DNA from: RBG-16-66-20 sp052386675
Lineage (GTDB): Bacteria > Pseudomonadota > Gammaproteobacteria > Burkholderiales > SG8-39
Length of the DNA stretch: 64,000 bases
NCBI GenBank assembly: GCA_052386675.1
Contig: JBQTJX010000018.1
Coordinates: 1 to 64,000 of the forward strand
Direction of reading: 5' to 3'
A program made the translations under genes and the position numbers. Position 1 is the first letter of the stretch, and each line of letters starts with the position of its first letter. The notes beneath the pieces are model-generated. The model saw only the letters and a program-made list of their open reading frames with translations. It did no database searches and was not told the origin of the DNA. Below are positions 10,731 to 20,091 of the stretch, piece by piece.

Positions 10731-13700
10731 TCAGTAGTTTTCCCTGAAGTAGATGTAGTTGTTGGGCTGGCTGCCGTAGACGCCGAAGCTGGCGCGGCCC
10801 GAGGGATTGTCGTCGTAGGCCGTGTTCGCGTCCGCGTCCGGGTTCGCGGCGTCGTTCCAGCGCCCGAGGAGGTACGGCCGCAGCGCGCTCGAGATGGCGT
10901 CCTCGCCGCTGGAGGCGTTGTCGCAGGAGAAGCCCGCGGCGGGGGAACGCAGCTGCGGCGTGACCAGCACGCTGCCGGAGGCGGCGCCGGTGGGCGCCGC
11001 CAGCGTGAGCGTGCCCAATCCCGCGGTGATGGTGACCGGATCCTGCTGGATGAAGGTCTTGCAGTTGCCCCCGCCCGGGTCCAGCGCGCCGGTGTAGGAC
11101 CCCAGCGCGAAGGCGTCGCGCGCGAGCGTGGTGCAGCTGTCCAGCGTGTTGACGGCGAACGCGCTGCCGTTCCAGAACTCCGCGCGCACCGGCATCGGCA
11201 GCACGAGCTTGGCCGAACCGAGCGCGTTCTGCAGCCGCAGGCGGCCGAAGCGGACGGCCGAATCGGTGAGCGCGCCCAGGTTCTTGCGGTCCATGGCCGC
11301 GTTGTTGTCCACGTCCAGGTCGAGCGTGTTCATGGCGACGCCATCGGAATCCGTGGGCGCGATGCCGTAGCTGATCGAGGTATAGGGCCCGTCGGGGACA
11401 TCGGGGCTGGCGCGGTTGACCGCGGTCGTGAGCAGGATCCCGCTCGCCACGCCGTTGGACCAGCTCCCCGTCGGCGCGACCCCGGTGTCCAGCCGGCCGG
11501 TGAGGTTGGTGGTGCCGCTCCTCGCGCCCAGCGACCAGTTGCCGAAGGTGGTGAGGCCCAGCTTGGCGTAGACGCCGTCGTAGTTCGCCGTGGTGGCGTT
11601 CTGCGCGTTCTGCGCCGTGAGCGTGAAGCTGAGCCTGAGGTCCTCGTCCATGTAGCTGAAGGAAGAGGCCGGTGCGCAGGAAGCCCCGTGCCGGTTCGCC
11701 AGCGTCGCCCCGCTCACCGCGAAGTGCTTCGGGCGGAAGCGCCCGACGTGGCCTCCGGTGAAGCCCGAGCCGTCGAAGCTCGATAGCCCGAACACGCTGA
11801 TGCCCCCGCCGGGCACGATATAGTCGGTGGCGAACACCGCGATCTTCACGTTGCCCGCCTCGGTGTAGCAGGCGTCGTTGATCGTCACCGCGCCCCCCGA
11901 CCAGCTGCCCGCGGACACCGTCCCGGTGGCCGCAAGGCAGCCCACGCCGCGCCGGATCTCGCCCAGCGCCACCCCAGGCAGGTTGCTCAGTGCGCTCAGC
12001 GACACATCCGCGGCGAAGTTCGGCGTCAGGTCGTTGTCGGTGATGTCCACCACGTCGGGCGCGGCGAAATCGGGCACGCCGTTGGCGTTGGCGTCCTCCA
12101 GCGCCGAGGTCCACTTGTACGCCGCCAGGGTCAGGGTGAACGGATCGCCCGCAGCGGCCAGGACCGCGGCCGCTTCCGTGGTGCCATGCGCGATCGCCAC
12201 CCCGGCGTTCGCCCCGCGCACCGCGATGCCGAAGGGCCGCACCACGAAGGCGTTGCTCGTGCCGCTGATGGTGGTCGCCGGCGGCGCGGGCAGCGTGTAG
12301 CGCAGGTGCAGCGTCACCTGCCCGGCGTCGCCGTAGCGGAAGACGAGCGGCGCCATGGCATTGGCGTCGTTGCTGAAGTTGAGCGACACCGAAGAATAGG
12401 ACGCGGGCGTCACGGTGTTGTTGTTCTTCTGGATGTTCACCGCCGCCCCGGTGCCGTCGCCGCTGAAGATCTCGAACAGCGGCGCGTCGTTCACGTCAGG
12501 GTCAGCGCAGGTGGTCGGGTTGTTGCACACCGCGGCGAACTCGATCGCGCGGGTCTGGTTCTGGAACAGCGTGGTGCAGGCCCCCGTCGCCGGCGCCGTG
12601 GCCACCGCCTGCACGAACAGCGCCTGGATCCCGGAGCCCTCCGAATTTCGCTTGCCCGCGACCTGGGTGTCGATGTTCGCGCTCGCCGAGCCGTCCGCCG
12701 TCACCCGCAGCACGCTGTCGGCGAACACGATCGAGGGGTCCTCGCCCCCTGCGCCTTCGCTGCGTCCGGAGCCATCGGCGAGGTTGAGGTGCAGCGTCGT
12801 GGCGACATTCCGGCGCAGGTCCATCTCGATGAACGCCCCGTCGCCGTCCCAGGCATACGTGGCCGTGCCGGTGTCCGTTCCCGGGACGGTCCAGTTGGCG
12901 TTGATGCCGGTGATGAGGGGCGAGAGCCAGACGCCGTTGGCACTGGAGGTGCTGACCGAGAGCAGCGTCCCGGGCGGCGGCGCCACCGCGACGTGCGCGG
13001 CGTCGTGCGCCGTGACCCGCACCCGCCCCGGCTCGCAGGTGGCGAAATTCGTGCCGTTGGGATAGCTCACCGAGTAGTGCGTGTGGTGGATGGTGCAGGC
13101 GCGCGTCGCGCCCATCGCGGCGCCCACCTCGCCGGCGGTCAGCGCATGGCGGAACACGCGCACCTCGTCGACCTGGCCGTCGAAGAAGCGCCCGCCCAGG
13201 CCCTGGTCGGAGCCCACCTGCAGCGGGTCTGTGTTGGTCATCAGGCCGCCGGTGAAGGTGCCGCTGCCTCGCACGACGCCGTTGACGTAGATGGTCTGCG
13301 CCCCCGGCGTGTAGACCACGGCGATGTGGTACCAGCCGCCGCCGGCGGTGATGCCGGCGCCCGCGGTGAAGATCTCCTGCGCAGTGCCTCCGGCGTTCTC
13401 CCACCACCAGTTGATCTCGCCGCCGCTGGTGAGGTGGAACTCGAAGTTCTCGTCCTTGGAGACGATGGTCTTGAGCGCGTCCGGGCCCACGGCGTTCGGG
13501 TTGATCCAGGCCATGACCGTGAACCGGCCGGTCATGTTGAGCAGGGCATTGTGCGCCACCTCGACATAGCTGGTGCTGCCGTTGAAGCTGCCGTAGCGGC
13601 AGGTGCCGACCGCGCCGGCGATGGCCGGCGTGGCGCCGGCGGTGTTGGCGCCCGCGTTCGCGGTGCCGTGCAGGCCGTTGCCGCTGGAATCCTGCGGCGG

Positions 13701-15083
13701 GTACGACGACCAGGTGGATTCGTCCAGGCGCAGCTGCAGGACTTCCGACGAACGCAGCACCACGATGTGCGCGGCGCCGTTGTCGCCGTTGCTGCCCACC
13801 GTGGCCGACTTGTCGCCGGTGGCGCCGGCCGCGGCCTGCGCCACGTCGTTCATCTCGAGTGCCACCCCTTCGGCGTTGGTGGTGGCGATCGCGGGGACGT
13901 CCACCCGTTCCGTCATGCCGGCAGGCGGGGTCCAGGCCACGGAAGAGGCGAAGCTGTGCGCGGTGACCACCATCGTGCTCGCGACCGTGGTGGTGACACC
14001 GGTCGCGGTGTGGGTCGTGCCCGATGCCGTGGTGTTGGCCGCGGACAGGTGGATCGGCGTCAGGGTATCCACGCCCACGTAGGTCGCGATGCCGCCTGCC
14101 GCGCCGGTGGTCGCGGTTCCGCCCAGCGTCCAGGTGTAGGACGCGGGCTCGGTCGCGCCGGCCACGCGCTGGTAGGTCACCAGGCGGTTGGAGGTCCCGG
14201 CGGTGTTGTGCAATTCAGTCCAGCCCGCGGGCGCGGTGACCGTGGCGCCGCTGGGGGCGACGGCAATCGAGGCCAGCATCACGTCCTCTTCCACCGTTCC
14301 CGCCGGGACGTTGACCGCGAGCGTGGTCACCGCGGGCGCGCGCAGCGCGATGGTCAGCCAGGCGTTGCGAATGCTGGTCGGCGCGCTGGAGGCTGTGCTG
14401 GTTCCAGTGCTCCCCGGCGTGGCGAAAGTCGCGTCCCAGACGGCGAAGCCGCCGCCATTGCTCTGGTTGGTGCCGCCATCGACGCGCTCGGTGATTCCGG
14501 TCAGGTTGGCATTGGTGAGGCTGGCGAAAAACGCGCCGTTGGCATCGTTGTCCCGGGCCACGCCGACGACGACGCGCGTGTTGCAGACCGTCGTGGTGAC
14601 GGCGGTCACGGTGGAGGAGGTGGCGCCGGAGTCCCGCGCGCCGCCGGCGGTGGCGTCCCAGGGATTGCCCGTGGTGATCACCCCCCGGTAGACGAGGATT
14701 TGCGCAAAGAAGTGGTTACCGGGGTCGGCAAAAGTGGCGTTCGCCGTGCCCGCGGCGGTGGCGCGCCGCCAGAACACGCTGAGGCGGGTATCGCCCGCGG
14801 CTGACTGCGGGCTGTTGGCGACCGCCGTCCAGCCGGCGGGGGTCGCAACGTTTTCATCGTCGGTTTCGACGAACAGCAGGCCGATGTCATCGGCAACGTG
14901 GGCGGGCCAGGGTACCGAGGCGGCCCCGGTGCCTGCCTGCGCCGTTCCCGCCGCCACGAAGGCCGGCGCCGCCGCATAGCCGCAGGAACTGGCCGAGGCG
15001 GCGGATCGGAACGCGATCTCGCCCTTGGAAGTGCCCGCGGCTACCAGCGAGAGCAAGAGCACGACGAAGCGGAGCAGCAGCAT
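10731..15083 (-). CDS. Exported MshQ-like protein with LamG-like domain and DUF6701 C-terminus (paralogue 2)
   Basis: The largest of the three paralogues, about 1450 residues. The ATG at 15083 is preferred over one 16 codons upstream because it gives a clean signal peptide (MLLLRFVVLLLSLVAAG). Two related beta-rich modules follow (about 20-235 and 240-445), both with PAGWT and GxTERVD motifs. A concanavalin/LamG-like domain comes next at about 450-660 (GSFNGSTSYVEVAHN, FTVMAWINP, WYHIAVVYTPG, TIYVNGVV, GQVDEVRVFRHALTAGEV). The final 775 residues are DUF6701, ending NYIYFRENY. Parts of this C-terminal region are nearly identical in DNA to paralogue 3. It probably acts outside the cytoplasm in binding glycans or surfaces, which is inferred from the modules only. 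Confidence 0.8.
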   Translation of the reverse strand: MLLLRFVVLLLSLVAAGTSKGEIAFRSAASASSCGYAAAPAFVAAGTAQAGTGAASVPWPAHVADDIGLLFVETDDENVATPAGWTAVANSPQSAAGDTRLSVFWRRATAAGTANATFADPGNHFFAQILVYRGVITTGNPWDATAGGARDSGATSSTVTAVTTTVCNTRVVVGVARDNDANGAFFASLTNANLTGITERVDGGTNQSNGGGFAVWDATFATPGSTGTSTASSAPTSIRNAWLTIALRAPAVTTLAVNVPAGTVEEDVMLASIAVAPSGATVTAPAGWTELHNTAGTSNRLVTYQRVAGATEPASYTWTLGGTATTGAAGGIATYVGVDTLTPIHLSAANTTASGTTHTATGVTTTVASTMVVTAHSFASSVAWTPPAGMTERVDVPAIATTNAEGVALEMNDVAQAAAGATGDKSATVGSNGDNGAAHIVVLRSSEVLQLRLDESTWSSYPPQDSSGNGLHGTANAGANTAGATPAIAGAVGTCRYGSFNGSTSYVEVAHNALLNMTGRFTVMAWINPNAVGPDALKTIVSKDENFEFHLTSGGEINWWWENAGGTAQEIFTAGAGITAGGGWYHIAVVYTPGAQTIYVNGVVRGSGTFTGGLMTNTDPLQVGSDQGLGGRFFDGQVDEVRVFRHALTAGEVGAAMGATRACTIHHTHYSVSYPNGTNFATCEPGRVRVTAHDAAHVAVAPPPGTLLSVSTSSANGVWLSPLITGINANWTVPGTDTGTATYAWDGDGAFIEMDLRRNVATTLHLNLADGSGRSEGAGGEDPSIVFADSVLRVTADGSASANIDTQVAGKRNSEGSGIQALFVQAVATAPATGACTTLFQNQTRAIEFAAVCNNPTTCADPDVNDAPLFEIFSGDGTGAAVNIQKNNNTVTPASYSSVSLNFSNDANAMAPLVFRYGDAGQVTLHLRYTLPAPPATTISGTSNAFVVRPFGIAVRGANAGVAIAHGTTEAAAVLAAAGDPFTLTLAAYKWTSALEDANANGVPDFAAPDVVDITDNDLTPNFAADVSLSALSNLPGVALGEIRRGVGCLAATGTVSAGSWSGGAVTINDACYTEAGNVKIAVFATDYIVPGGGISVFGLSSFDGSGFTGGHVGRFRPKHFAVSGATLANRHGASCAPASSFSYMDEDLRLSFTLTAQNAQNATTANYDGVYAKLGLTTFGNWSLGARSGTTNLTGRLDTGVAPTGSWSNGVASGILLTTAVNRASPDVPDGPYTSISYGIAPTDSDGVAMNTLDLDVDNNAAMDRKNLGALTDSAVRFGRLRLQNALGSAKLVLPMPVRAEFWNGSAFAVNTLDSCTTLARDAFALGSYTGALDPGGGNCKTFIQQDPVTITAGLGTLTLAAPTGAASGSVLVTPQLRSPAAGFSCDNASSGEDAISSALRPYLLGRWNDAANPDADANTAYDDNPSGRASFGVYGSQPNNYIYFRENY
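11995..12262. repeat. Near-identical tract shared with 16435-16702 (paralogue 2 copy)
   Basis: This stretch of the DUF6701 coding region differs from 16435-16702 at only a handful of positions by eye, far fewer than the surrounding gene. The proteins here share the segment running from LAAYKWTSALEDANANG to PDFAAPDVVDITDN unchanged. The pattern suggests recent duplication or gene conversion. Confidence 0.7.
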
Positions 15084-15158
15084 GATATCGGTCGTCAGCC
15101 TAGCACCGCCCGGCCGGAGATGCCGTGACATCCGCCCTGCGACGGACGCACCCGTGGT

Positions 15159-18100
15159 TCAGTAATTTTCCCTGAAGTAGATGTAGTTGTTGGGCTGGCT
15201 GCCGTAGACGCCGAAGCTGGCGCGGCCCGAGGGGTTGTCGTCATGGGCCGTAGTCGCGTCCGCGTCCGGGTTCGCGGCGTCGTTCCAGCGCCCGGTGAGG
15301 TAGGGCCGCGCTGCGCTCACGACCGCATCCTCGCCGCTGGAGGCGTTGTCGCAGGAGTTGCCCGCCACGGTGGCGTGAAGCTGCGGCGTGAGCAGCACGC
15401 TGCCGCTCACCGCACCGGTGGGCGCCGCCAGCGTGAGCGTGCCCAACCCTGCGGCGATGGCGACCGGATCCTGCTGGATGAACGTAGTGCAGTTTCCACC
15501 GCCGGGCGCGAGCGCACCGGTGTACGAGCCCAGCGCGATGGTGTTGCGCGCCAGCGTGGTGCAACTGTCGATGGTGTTCAGCTCGAAGGCGCTGCCGTTC
15601 CAGTACTCCAGGCGGATCGGCACCGGCAGCACGAGCTTCGAGGAACCCAGCGCGTTCTGCATTCGCAGCCGCCCGTAGCGCAGCAGCGCCGAGACACCGA
15701 GGTTTTTCCGGTCCATGACCGCGTTGTTGTCCACGTCCAGGTCCAGCGTGTTCATCGCGACGCTGTCCGGGTCCACAGGCGCGATGCCGAACGCGGTCGC
15801 GGTGAAGGGGCCGTCGGGGTTGTCCGGCGTGGCGCGATTGACCGCGGTGGTGAGGACGACGCCGCTCGCCACGCCGGCCGTCCAGCTGCCGGCCGGCGCG
15901 ACGCCGGTGTCCAGTCGCGCGCTCAGGTTGGTCGTGCCGTCGCGCGCCCCGAGCGCCCAGTTGCCGAAGGTGGTGAGGCCCAGCTTGGCGTAGACGCCGT
16001 CGTAGTTCGCCGTGGTGGCGTTCTGCGCGTTCTGCGCCGTGAGCGTGAACGTGAGGTTCAGCGGCTCATCCAGGTAGGTGAAGGTGGAAGCCGGCGCGCA
16101 GGCGGCGCCCTGCCGGTTCGCCAGCGTCGCCCCGCTCACCGCGAAGTGCTTCGGGCGGAAGCGCCCGACGTGCCCGCCGGTGAAGCCGGTGCCGTCAAAG
16201 CTCGACAGCCCGAACACGCTGATGCCCCCGCCGGGCACGATGTAGTCGGTGGCGAACACGGCGATCTTGACGTTGCCCGCCTCGGAGTAGCAGGCGTCGT
16301 TGATCGTCACCGACCCGCCCGACCAGCTGCCCGCCGCAACGGTCCCGGCACTTGCGCAATTGACCCCCCGCCCGATCGCCCCTGTCGCGAATACGCCGGG
16401 CGATATCTGGACCCCAGGCAGGTTGCTCAGCGCGCTCAGCGACACATCCGCGGCGAAGTTCGGCGTCAGGCCGTTGTCGGTGATGTCCACCACGTCGGGC
16501 GCGGCGAAATCGGGCACGCCGTTGGCGTTGGCGTCCTCCAGCGCCGAGGTCCACTTGTACGCCGCCAGGGTCAGGGTGAACGGATCGCCCGCGGCAGCCA
16601 GCACCGCGGCCGCTTCCGTGGTGCCATGCGCGATCGCCACTCCGGCGTTGGCGCCACGCACCGCGATGCCGAAGGGCCGCACCACGAAGGCGTTGCTCGT
16701 GCCCAGGATCGTGGTGGCGGGCGGCGAATCCAGCGTATGGCGCAGGAACAGCGTCATCTGCCCGGCGTCGCCGTAACGGAACGCGAGGGGCGCCATGGCG
16801 TTGGCGTCATTGCTGAAGTTGAGGTTGATCGAGGTGTAGGTCGCGCTCAGCTGGGTGGCCGTGTTCGGATTCTTCGCCACGTCCACCGGCGAGCTGGCAT
16901 TGTCCAGCACCTGGAACTCGGTGCCCGCCACGGCGCTGCAGGTCGAGGGATTGTTGCACACGGCCGCGAACTCGATCGCCCGCGTCTGGTTCTGGAAGCG
17001 CGTGGTGCACACGCCGGAGCCGCCATCCTCCACCGCCTGCACGAACAGGGTCTGGATGCCCGCGCCCTCGGTGTTCAGCTTGCCCGCGATCTGCGTGGCC
17101 ACCGTCGCGCTGCTGCTGCCGTTGACTGTGATCCGCAGCACGGTGCCGGCATAGGTGACCGAGGGATCCTCGCCCGCGTCTTCGCTGCGCGAACCGGCGT
17201 CGGTCAGGTTCAGATGCAGGCTGCCGGCGGTGTTGCGGCGCAGGCGCGCCTCGATGAAGGTCTCGATGCCGTTCCAGGTATAGGTCGCCTGGCCGTTGTT
17301 GGCGCCCGAGGGCGTCCAGTTGGCGCCAGTGCCGGTGACCAGGGGCGAGAGCCAGACGCCGTCGGCGGTGGAGGTGTTGATGGTGAGCACGGTCCCGGCT
17401 GGGGGCGCGACCGCGCCGTGCGCTGTACTGTGCGCCGTGATGCGCACCAGCGCCGGCTCGCAGGTGGCGAAGCTGCTGCCACTGGGGTAGGTCACCGCGT
17501 AGTGGGAAAAACCCGGCCGCAGCGCGAGCATGTGGGCAATGCCGCCATCGGCCGCCGGCGGCGCGGTCCAGCCAGCGCTGCGCGCGCCGGTCAGGCCGGC
17601 CGCCGCGCGCAGTTCGTGGTTCATCTCGACCGCTAGGCCCAGATCATTCGTGACCGCCAGCGAAGCGGCGTCGACCCGCTCGGTCATGCCCACGGGCGGG
17701 GTCCAGAGCGTCGAGGAGTTGGCGCTATGCGTGCTGACCAGCATCGTGTCGGTTACCGAACCAGTATCGATGCTGGGCGCGGCGTGGTTGACCGAGGAAG
17801 CCGTCGTCTGGCCGCCCTCGACCACCACGGGGTTACTGGTATCGACTCCAGAGAAGCTGATGATGCCGCCGACCGCGCCCGCATGCACCAGCGCGCCGCC
17901 GAAGGACCAGGCGTAGTTCGCCGGCTCGGACCCGGTGGCGACCCGCTGGTAGACGAACAGGCGGTTGCCGAAGCCTCCGGTGCCGCCTCCGGTGGTCTGG
18001 TCCGTCACGCTGTTGACCAGTGTCCATCCCGCAGGCGGTGTGACGCTCGTGGTGCAGGCCGCGCCGCTGGTGCCGCTGCAGGGCCGGAATGTAACGCTGG

Positions 18101-18938
18101 CGACCATGACGTCGCCCGCCAGCGTGGCCGCCGGCACGTTGATGCTGAGCGTCGAGGCGGGCGGGCGCAGCGCGATGCTGAGCATGGCCTTGGCGGTGTT
18201 CGACGAGGTGGTCACCGTCGTCGCGCCGTAGCCCCCGGTCGTCGCCCATGCGCCGGTGGTGATCCCCAGGCCGCCGCCGTTGCCCTGGTTGGTGGAGTTG
18301 TCGGTCCGCTCGGCGAGGCCAGTCAGGTTCCCATTGGCCTGCGCGGAGAATACCGTCGTGCCGGTCAAATCGGGCAGCGCGGTCGCGATCGCGGCCACGA
18401 CGAAGGTGTTGGGCACGGTCGTGGTCGCGCCCGGGATGGAACCGCTGGTATCCGTGTTGCCGGCCTCGACGCCGCCTGCGGTGACGTCCCAGGGATCGCC
18501 GGTGGTGATGACGCCCCGCACGGCGATGATGCGTCCGAGCTGGTGATTGCCCGAATCGCTTGTCGTGGGCGCGCCCTGGACGCCGTTGTACCGCGACCAG
18601 AATACCGTCAACCGGGCGCCATCGGCGCCAGCCGCCGTGCCGGTGCTCTGCGGGGAATTCAGGACCGCCGCCCAGACCCCGCCGTTCTGGTTGGCAATCG
18701 TGATGGCCTGGTTGGAGGTTTCCAGGAACAGCAGCAGGATGTCATTCGCCGCGAGGCCGGCGGGCAGCGCGGGCGCGATCGCGCCCGTGCCTGCGGCGAC
18801 CGCGCCCGCGGCGACGAAAGTCGGCGCCGCCTGGCCGCCCGCGGAATTGGCCTGCGCGGAATCGCGATACGCGACCTGCGCCTGCGCCAGGGCGGCCGCG
18901 AACGTAAGACACGTTAGAAAAGCAAACCGGATCAGCAT
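15159..18938 (-). CDS. Exported MshQ-like protein with duplicated N-terminal modules and DUF6701 C-terminus (paralogue 3)
   Basis: A 1259-residue protein, the first of the tandem set to be transcribed. Residues 1-20 are a signal peptide (MLIRFAFLTCLTFAAALAQA). Two beta-rich modules follow (about 21-245 and 250-460): the first carries NSPQSTG and YNGVQG, the second PPAGWTLVNSV, RVATGSEPANYAWSFGG and PPVGMTERVDAAS. There is neither PA14 nor LamG. The DUF6701 region begins at HYAVTYPSGSSFATCEPALVRI and ends NYIYFRENY, as in both neighbours. Only 28 bases separate it from the next ORF boundary upstream of paralogue 2, so co-transcription is likely. Function is inferred as a surface or pilus-associated adhesin. 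Confidence 0.8.
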   Translation of the reverse strand: MLIRFAFLTCLTFAAALAQAQVAYRDSAQANSAGGQAAPTFVAAGAVAAGTGAIAPALPAGLAANDILLLFLETSNQAITIANQNGGVWAAVLNSPQSTGTAAGADGARLTVFWSRYNGVQGAPTTSDSGNHQLGRIIAVRGVITTGDPWDVTAGGVEAGNTDTSGSIPGATTTVPNTFVVAAIATALPDLTGTTVFSAQANGNLTGLAERTDNSTNQGNGGGLGITTGAWATTGGYGATTVTTSSNTAKAMLSIALRPPASTLSINVPAATLAGDVMVASVTFRPCSGTSGAACTTSVTPPAGWTLVNSVTDQTTGGGTGGFGNRLFVYQRVATGSEPANYAWSFGGALVHAGAVGGIISFSGVDTSNPVVVEGGQTTASSVNHAAPSIDTGSVTDTMLVSTHSANSSTLWTPPVGMTERVDAASLAVTNDLGLAVEMNHELRAAAGLTGARSAGWTAPPAADGGIAHMLALRPGFSHYAVTYPSGSSFATCEPALVRITAHSTAHGAVAPPAGTVLTINTSTADGVWLSPLVTGTGANWTPSGANNGQATYTWNGIETFIEARLRRNTAGSLHLNLTDAGSRSEDAGEDPSVTYAGTVLRITVNGSSSATVATQIAGKLNTEGAGIQTLFVQAVEDGGSGVCTTRFQNQTRAIEFAAVCNNPSTCSAVAGTEFQVLDNASSPVDVAKNPNTATQLSATYTSINLNFSNDANAMAPLAFRYGDAGQMTLFLRHTLDSPPATTILGTSNAFVVRPFGIAVRGANAGVAIAHGTTEAAAVLAAAGDPFTLTLAAYKWTSALEDANANGVPDFAAPDVVDITDNGLTPNFAADVSLSALSNLPGVQISPGVFATGAIGRGVNCASAGTVAAGSWSGGSVTINDACYSEAGNVKIAVFATDYIVPGGGISVFGLSSFDGTGFTGGHVGRFRPKHFAVSGATLANRQGAACAPASTFTYLDEPLNLTFTLTAQNAQNATTANYDGVYAKLGLTTFGNWALGARDGTTNLSARLDTGVAPAGSWTAGVASGVVLTTAVNRATPDNPDGPFTATAFGIAPVDPDSVAMNTLDLDVDNNAVMDRKNLGVSALLRYGRLRMQNALGSSKLVLPVPIRLEYWNGSAFELNTIDSCTTLARNTIALGSYTGALAPGGGNCTTFIQQDPVAIAAGLGTLTLAAPTGAVSGSVLLTPQLHATVAGNSCDNASSGEDAVVSAARPYLTGRWNDAANPDADATTAHDDNPSGRASFGVYGSQPNNYIYFRENY
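16435..16702. repeat. Near-identical tract shared with 11995-12262 (paralogue 3 copy)
   Basis: Second copy of the tract described at 11995-12262, in the same orientation and at the matching place in the DUF6701 region. A longer similarity continues on both sides, but with more differences. Confidence 0.7.
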
Positions 18939-19000
18939 TTTGGCAGGCAGGAGCCTAACCTAGCATCGGACAACGGGACAAACCGTTAAAAAGTGCCTGC

Positions 19001-20044
19001 TCAGTCCACTGCCCGACGGCCGGACTCCCCGTCCCGCTCGAAGGCGCGCCAGCGCGCGTCAGGCGCCGCCCTGCAGGCGCCGAAGCGGAACGGCGTCCGG
19101 TCCATGCCCGGGTTGGCGAAGCGCAGGTCGCGGAACCAGAAGCACTCGCCCCCGTGCGTGCTGCCATCGAAGGCGGGTGTCTCGGCGAACCAGCGGAAGA
19201 AGCCGAGCGCCGGAGAATCGAAGGCCTCGCGCGCGAGCGCGCCCTCGGCGCCCTCGCCGAAGCGCGGCCGGCTGTCCCAGCGCGCCTGAGCGAGGGGCCG
19301 GTAAGGCGCGTCCAGCATGGCGACGAAGCCATCGCCCTTCTCGTAGAGCTTCACCGCGTCGCGGCGCAGGTTGACGTGGCTGAAGTGGTGGTCGCGCGCG
19401 TCGCTCGCGAACACAGTCCAGTTGTAGGGGGACACCGGCCGCGGGTAAGCGAGGACGCGCGCCTCCTGCAGGCCGCGCGAGGCGGCGTAGCGCTCGCCGT
19501 GCTCCAGCGCTTCCTGCTTCAGCGTCCACTGCCAGCCGACATAGCCCGCGAGGGCCGCCGAGGCGAGCACCGCGGGAAGGCGCGACCGGTACAGGACCGC
19601 CGAGGCCGCGAGCCCGGCGACGATGATGCCGCTGAACCACAGGTCGATGATGAACGTGGTGCCGATGCCGGCGCGCCAGTCCGACAGCGGGCTCAGCACC
19701 ATGGTGCCGAAGCTGGTGATCCAGTCCCCGGCGATGTGCAGGCACAGGCAGCTCAGGCTGACCGCGTACAGCGCGCGCCAGCCGCCCGGTTCACGCAGGA
19801 GCTTCGCGAGCAGCCACGCGACCGGGAAAGCCCACAGCGGCGCGAGCAGGAGCGAATGCGTCGGGCCGCGATGGTGCAGCAGGTATTCCACCGGCCCGAG
19901 GAAGCCGATGACGAAATCCAGGTCCGGCGCGGCGCAGGCGAAGAACCCGGCGGCGACGCGGCGCGGCGTGGATCGGGGCTGCCCGGCGGGCGCGGTCGCG
20001 CGGGCGAGGAGCGCCCCCGAGAGGGCATGGGTCAGCGTGTCCAC
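19001..20044 (-). CDS. YdjM/DUF457-family membrane-bound metal-dependent hydrolase
   Basis: A 347-residue inner-membrane protein of the YdjM (LexA-binding, DUF457) family, usually annotated as a metal-dependent hydrolase. The family signature is clear: DTLTHALSGALLA at the start, APDLDFVIGFLGP, then HHRGPTHSLLLAPLW with its conserved histidines, and HIAGDWITSFGT with a His/Asp pair. At least four hydrophobic segments lie in the first 190 residues. The C-terminal half is a soluble region without an obvious family. The start is GTG at 20044, and the gene is divergent from the gene at 20092 with a 47-base gap. Substrate is unknown. Confidence 0.8.
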   Translation of the reverse strand: MDTLTHALSGALLARATAPAGQPRSTPRRVAAGFFACAAPDLDFVIGFLGPVEYLLHHRGPTHSLLLAPLWAFPVAWLLAKLLREPGGWRALYAVSLSCLCLHIAGDWITSFGTMVLSPLSDWRAGIGTTFIIDLWFSGIIVAGLAASAVLYRSRLPAVLASAALAGYVGWQWTLKQEALEHGERYAASRGLQEARVLAYPRPVSPYNWTVFASDARDHHFSHVNLRRDAVKLYEKGDGFVAMLDAPYRPLAQARWDSRPRFGEGAEGALAREAFDSPALGFFRWFAETPAFDGSTHGGECFWFRDLRFANPGMDRTPFRFGACRAAPDARWRAFERDGESGRRAVD

Positions 20045-20091
20045 GGGGCCGCAGGGTAGCAGTCCGCGCCAGCTTGCGTGAGAATGGCCGG

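Noticed and set aside
12186..14804. Long plus-strand open frame opposite DUF6701 paralogue 2
   Set aside because: It is rich in Arg, Gly and His without any family motif, and the opposite strand encodes a clear exported protein with known domains.
7147..18938. CRISPR array or tandem DNA repeats in the DUF6701 region
   Set aside because: The repetition is paralogous coding sequence with long, diverged units, not short identical repeats with spacers.
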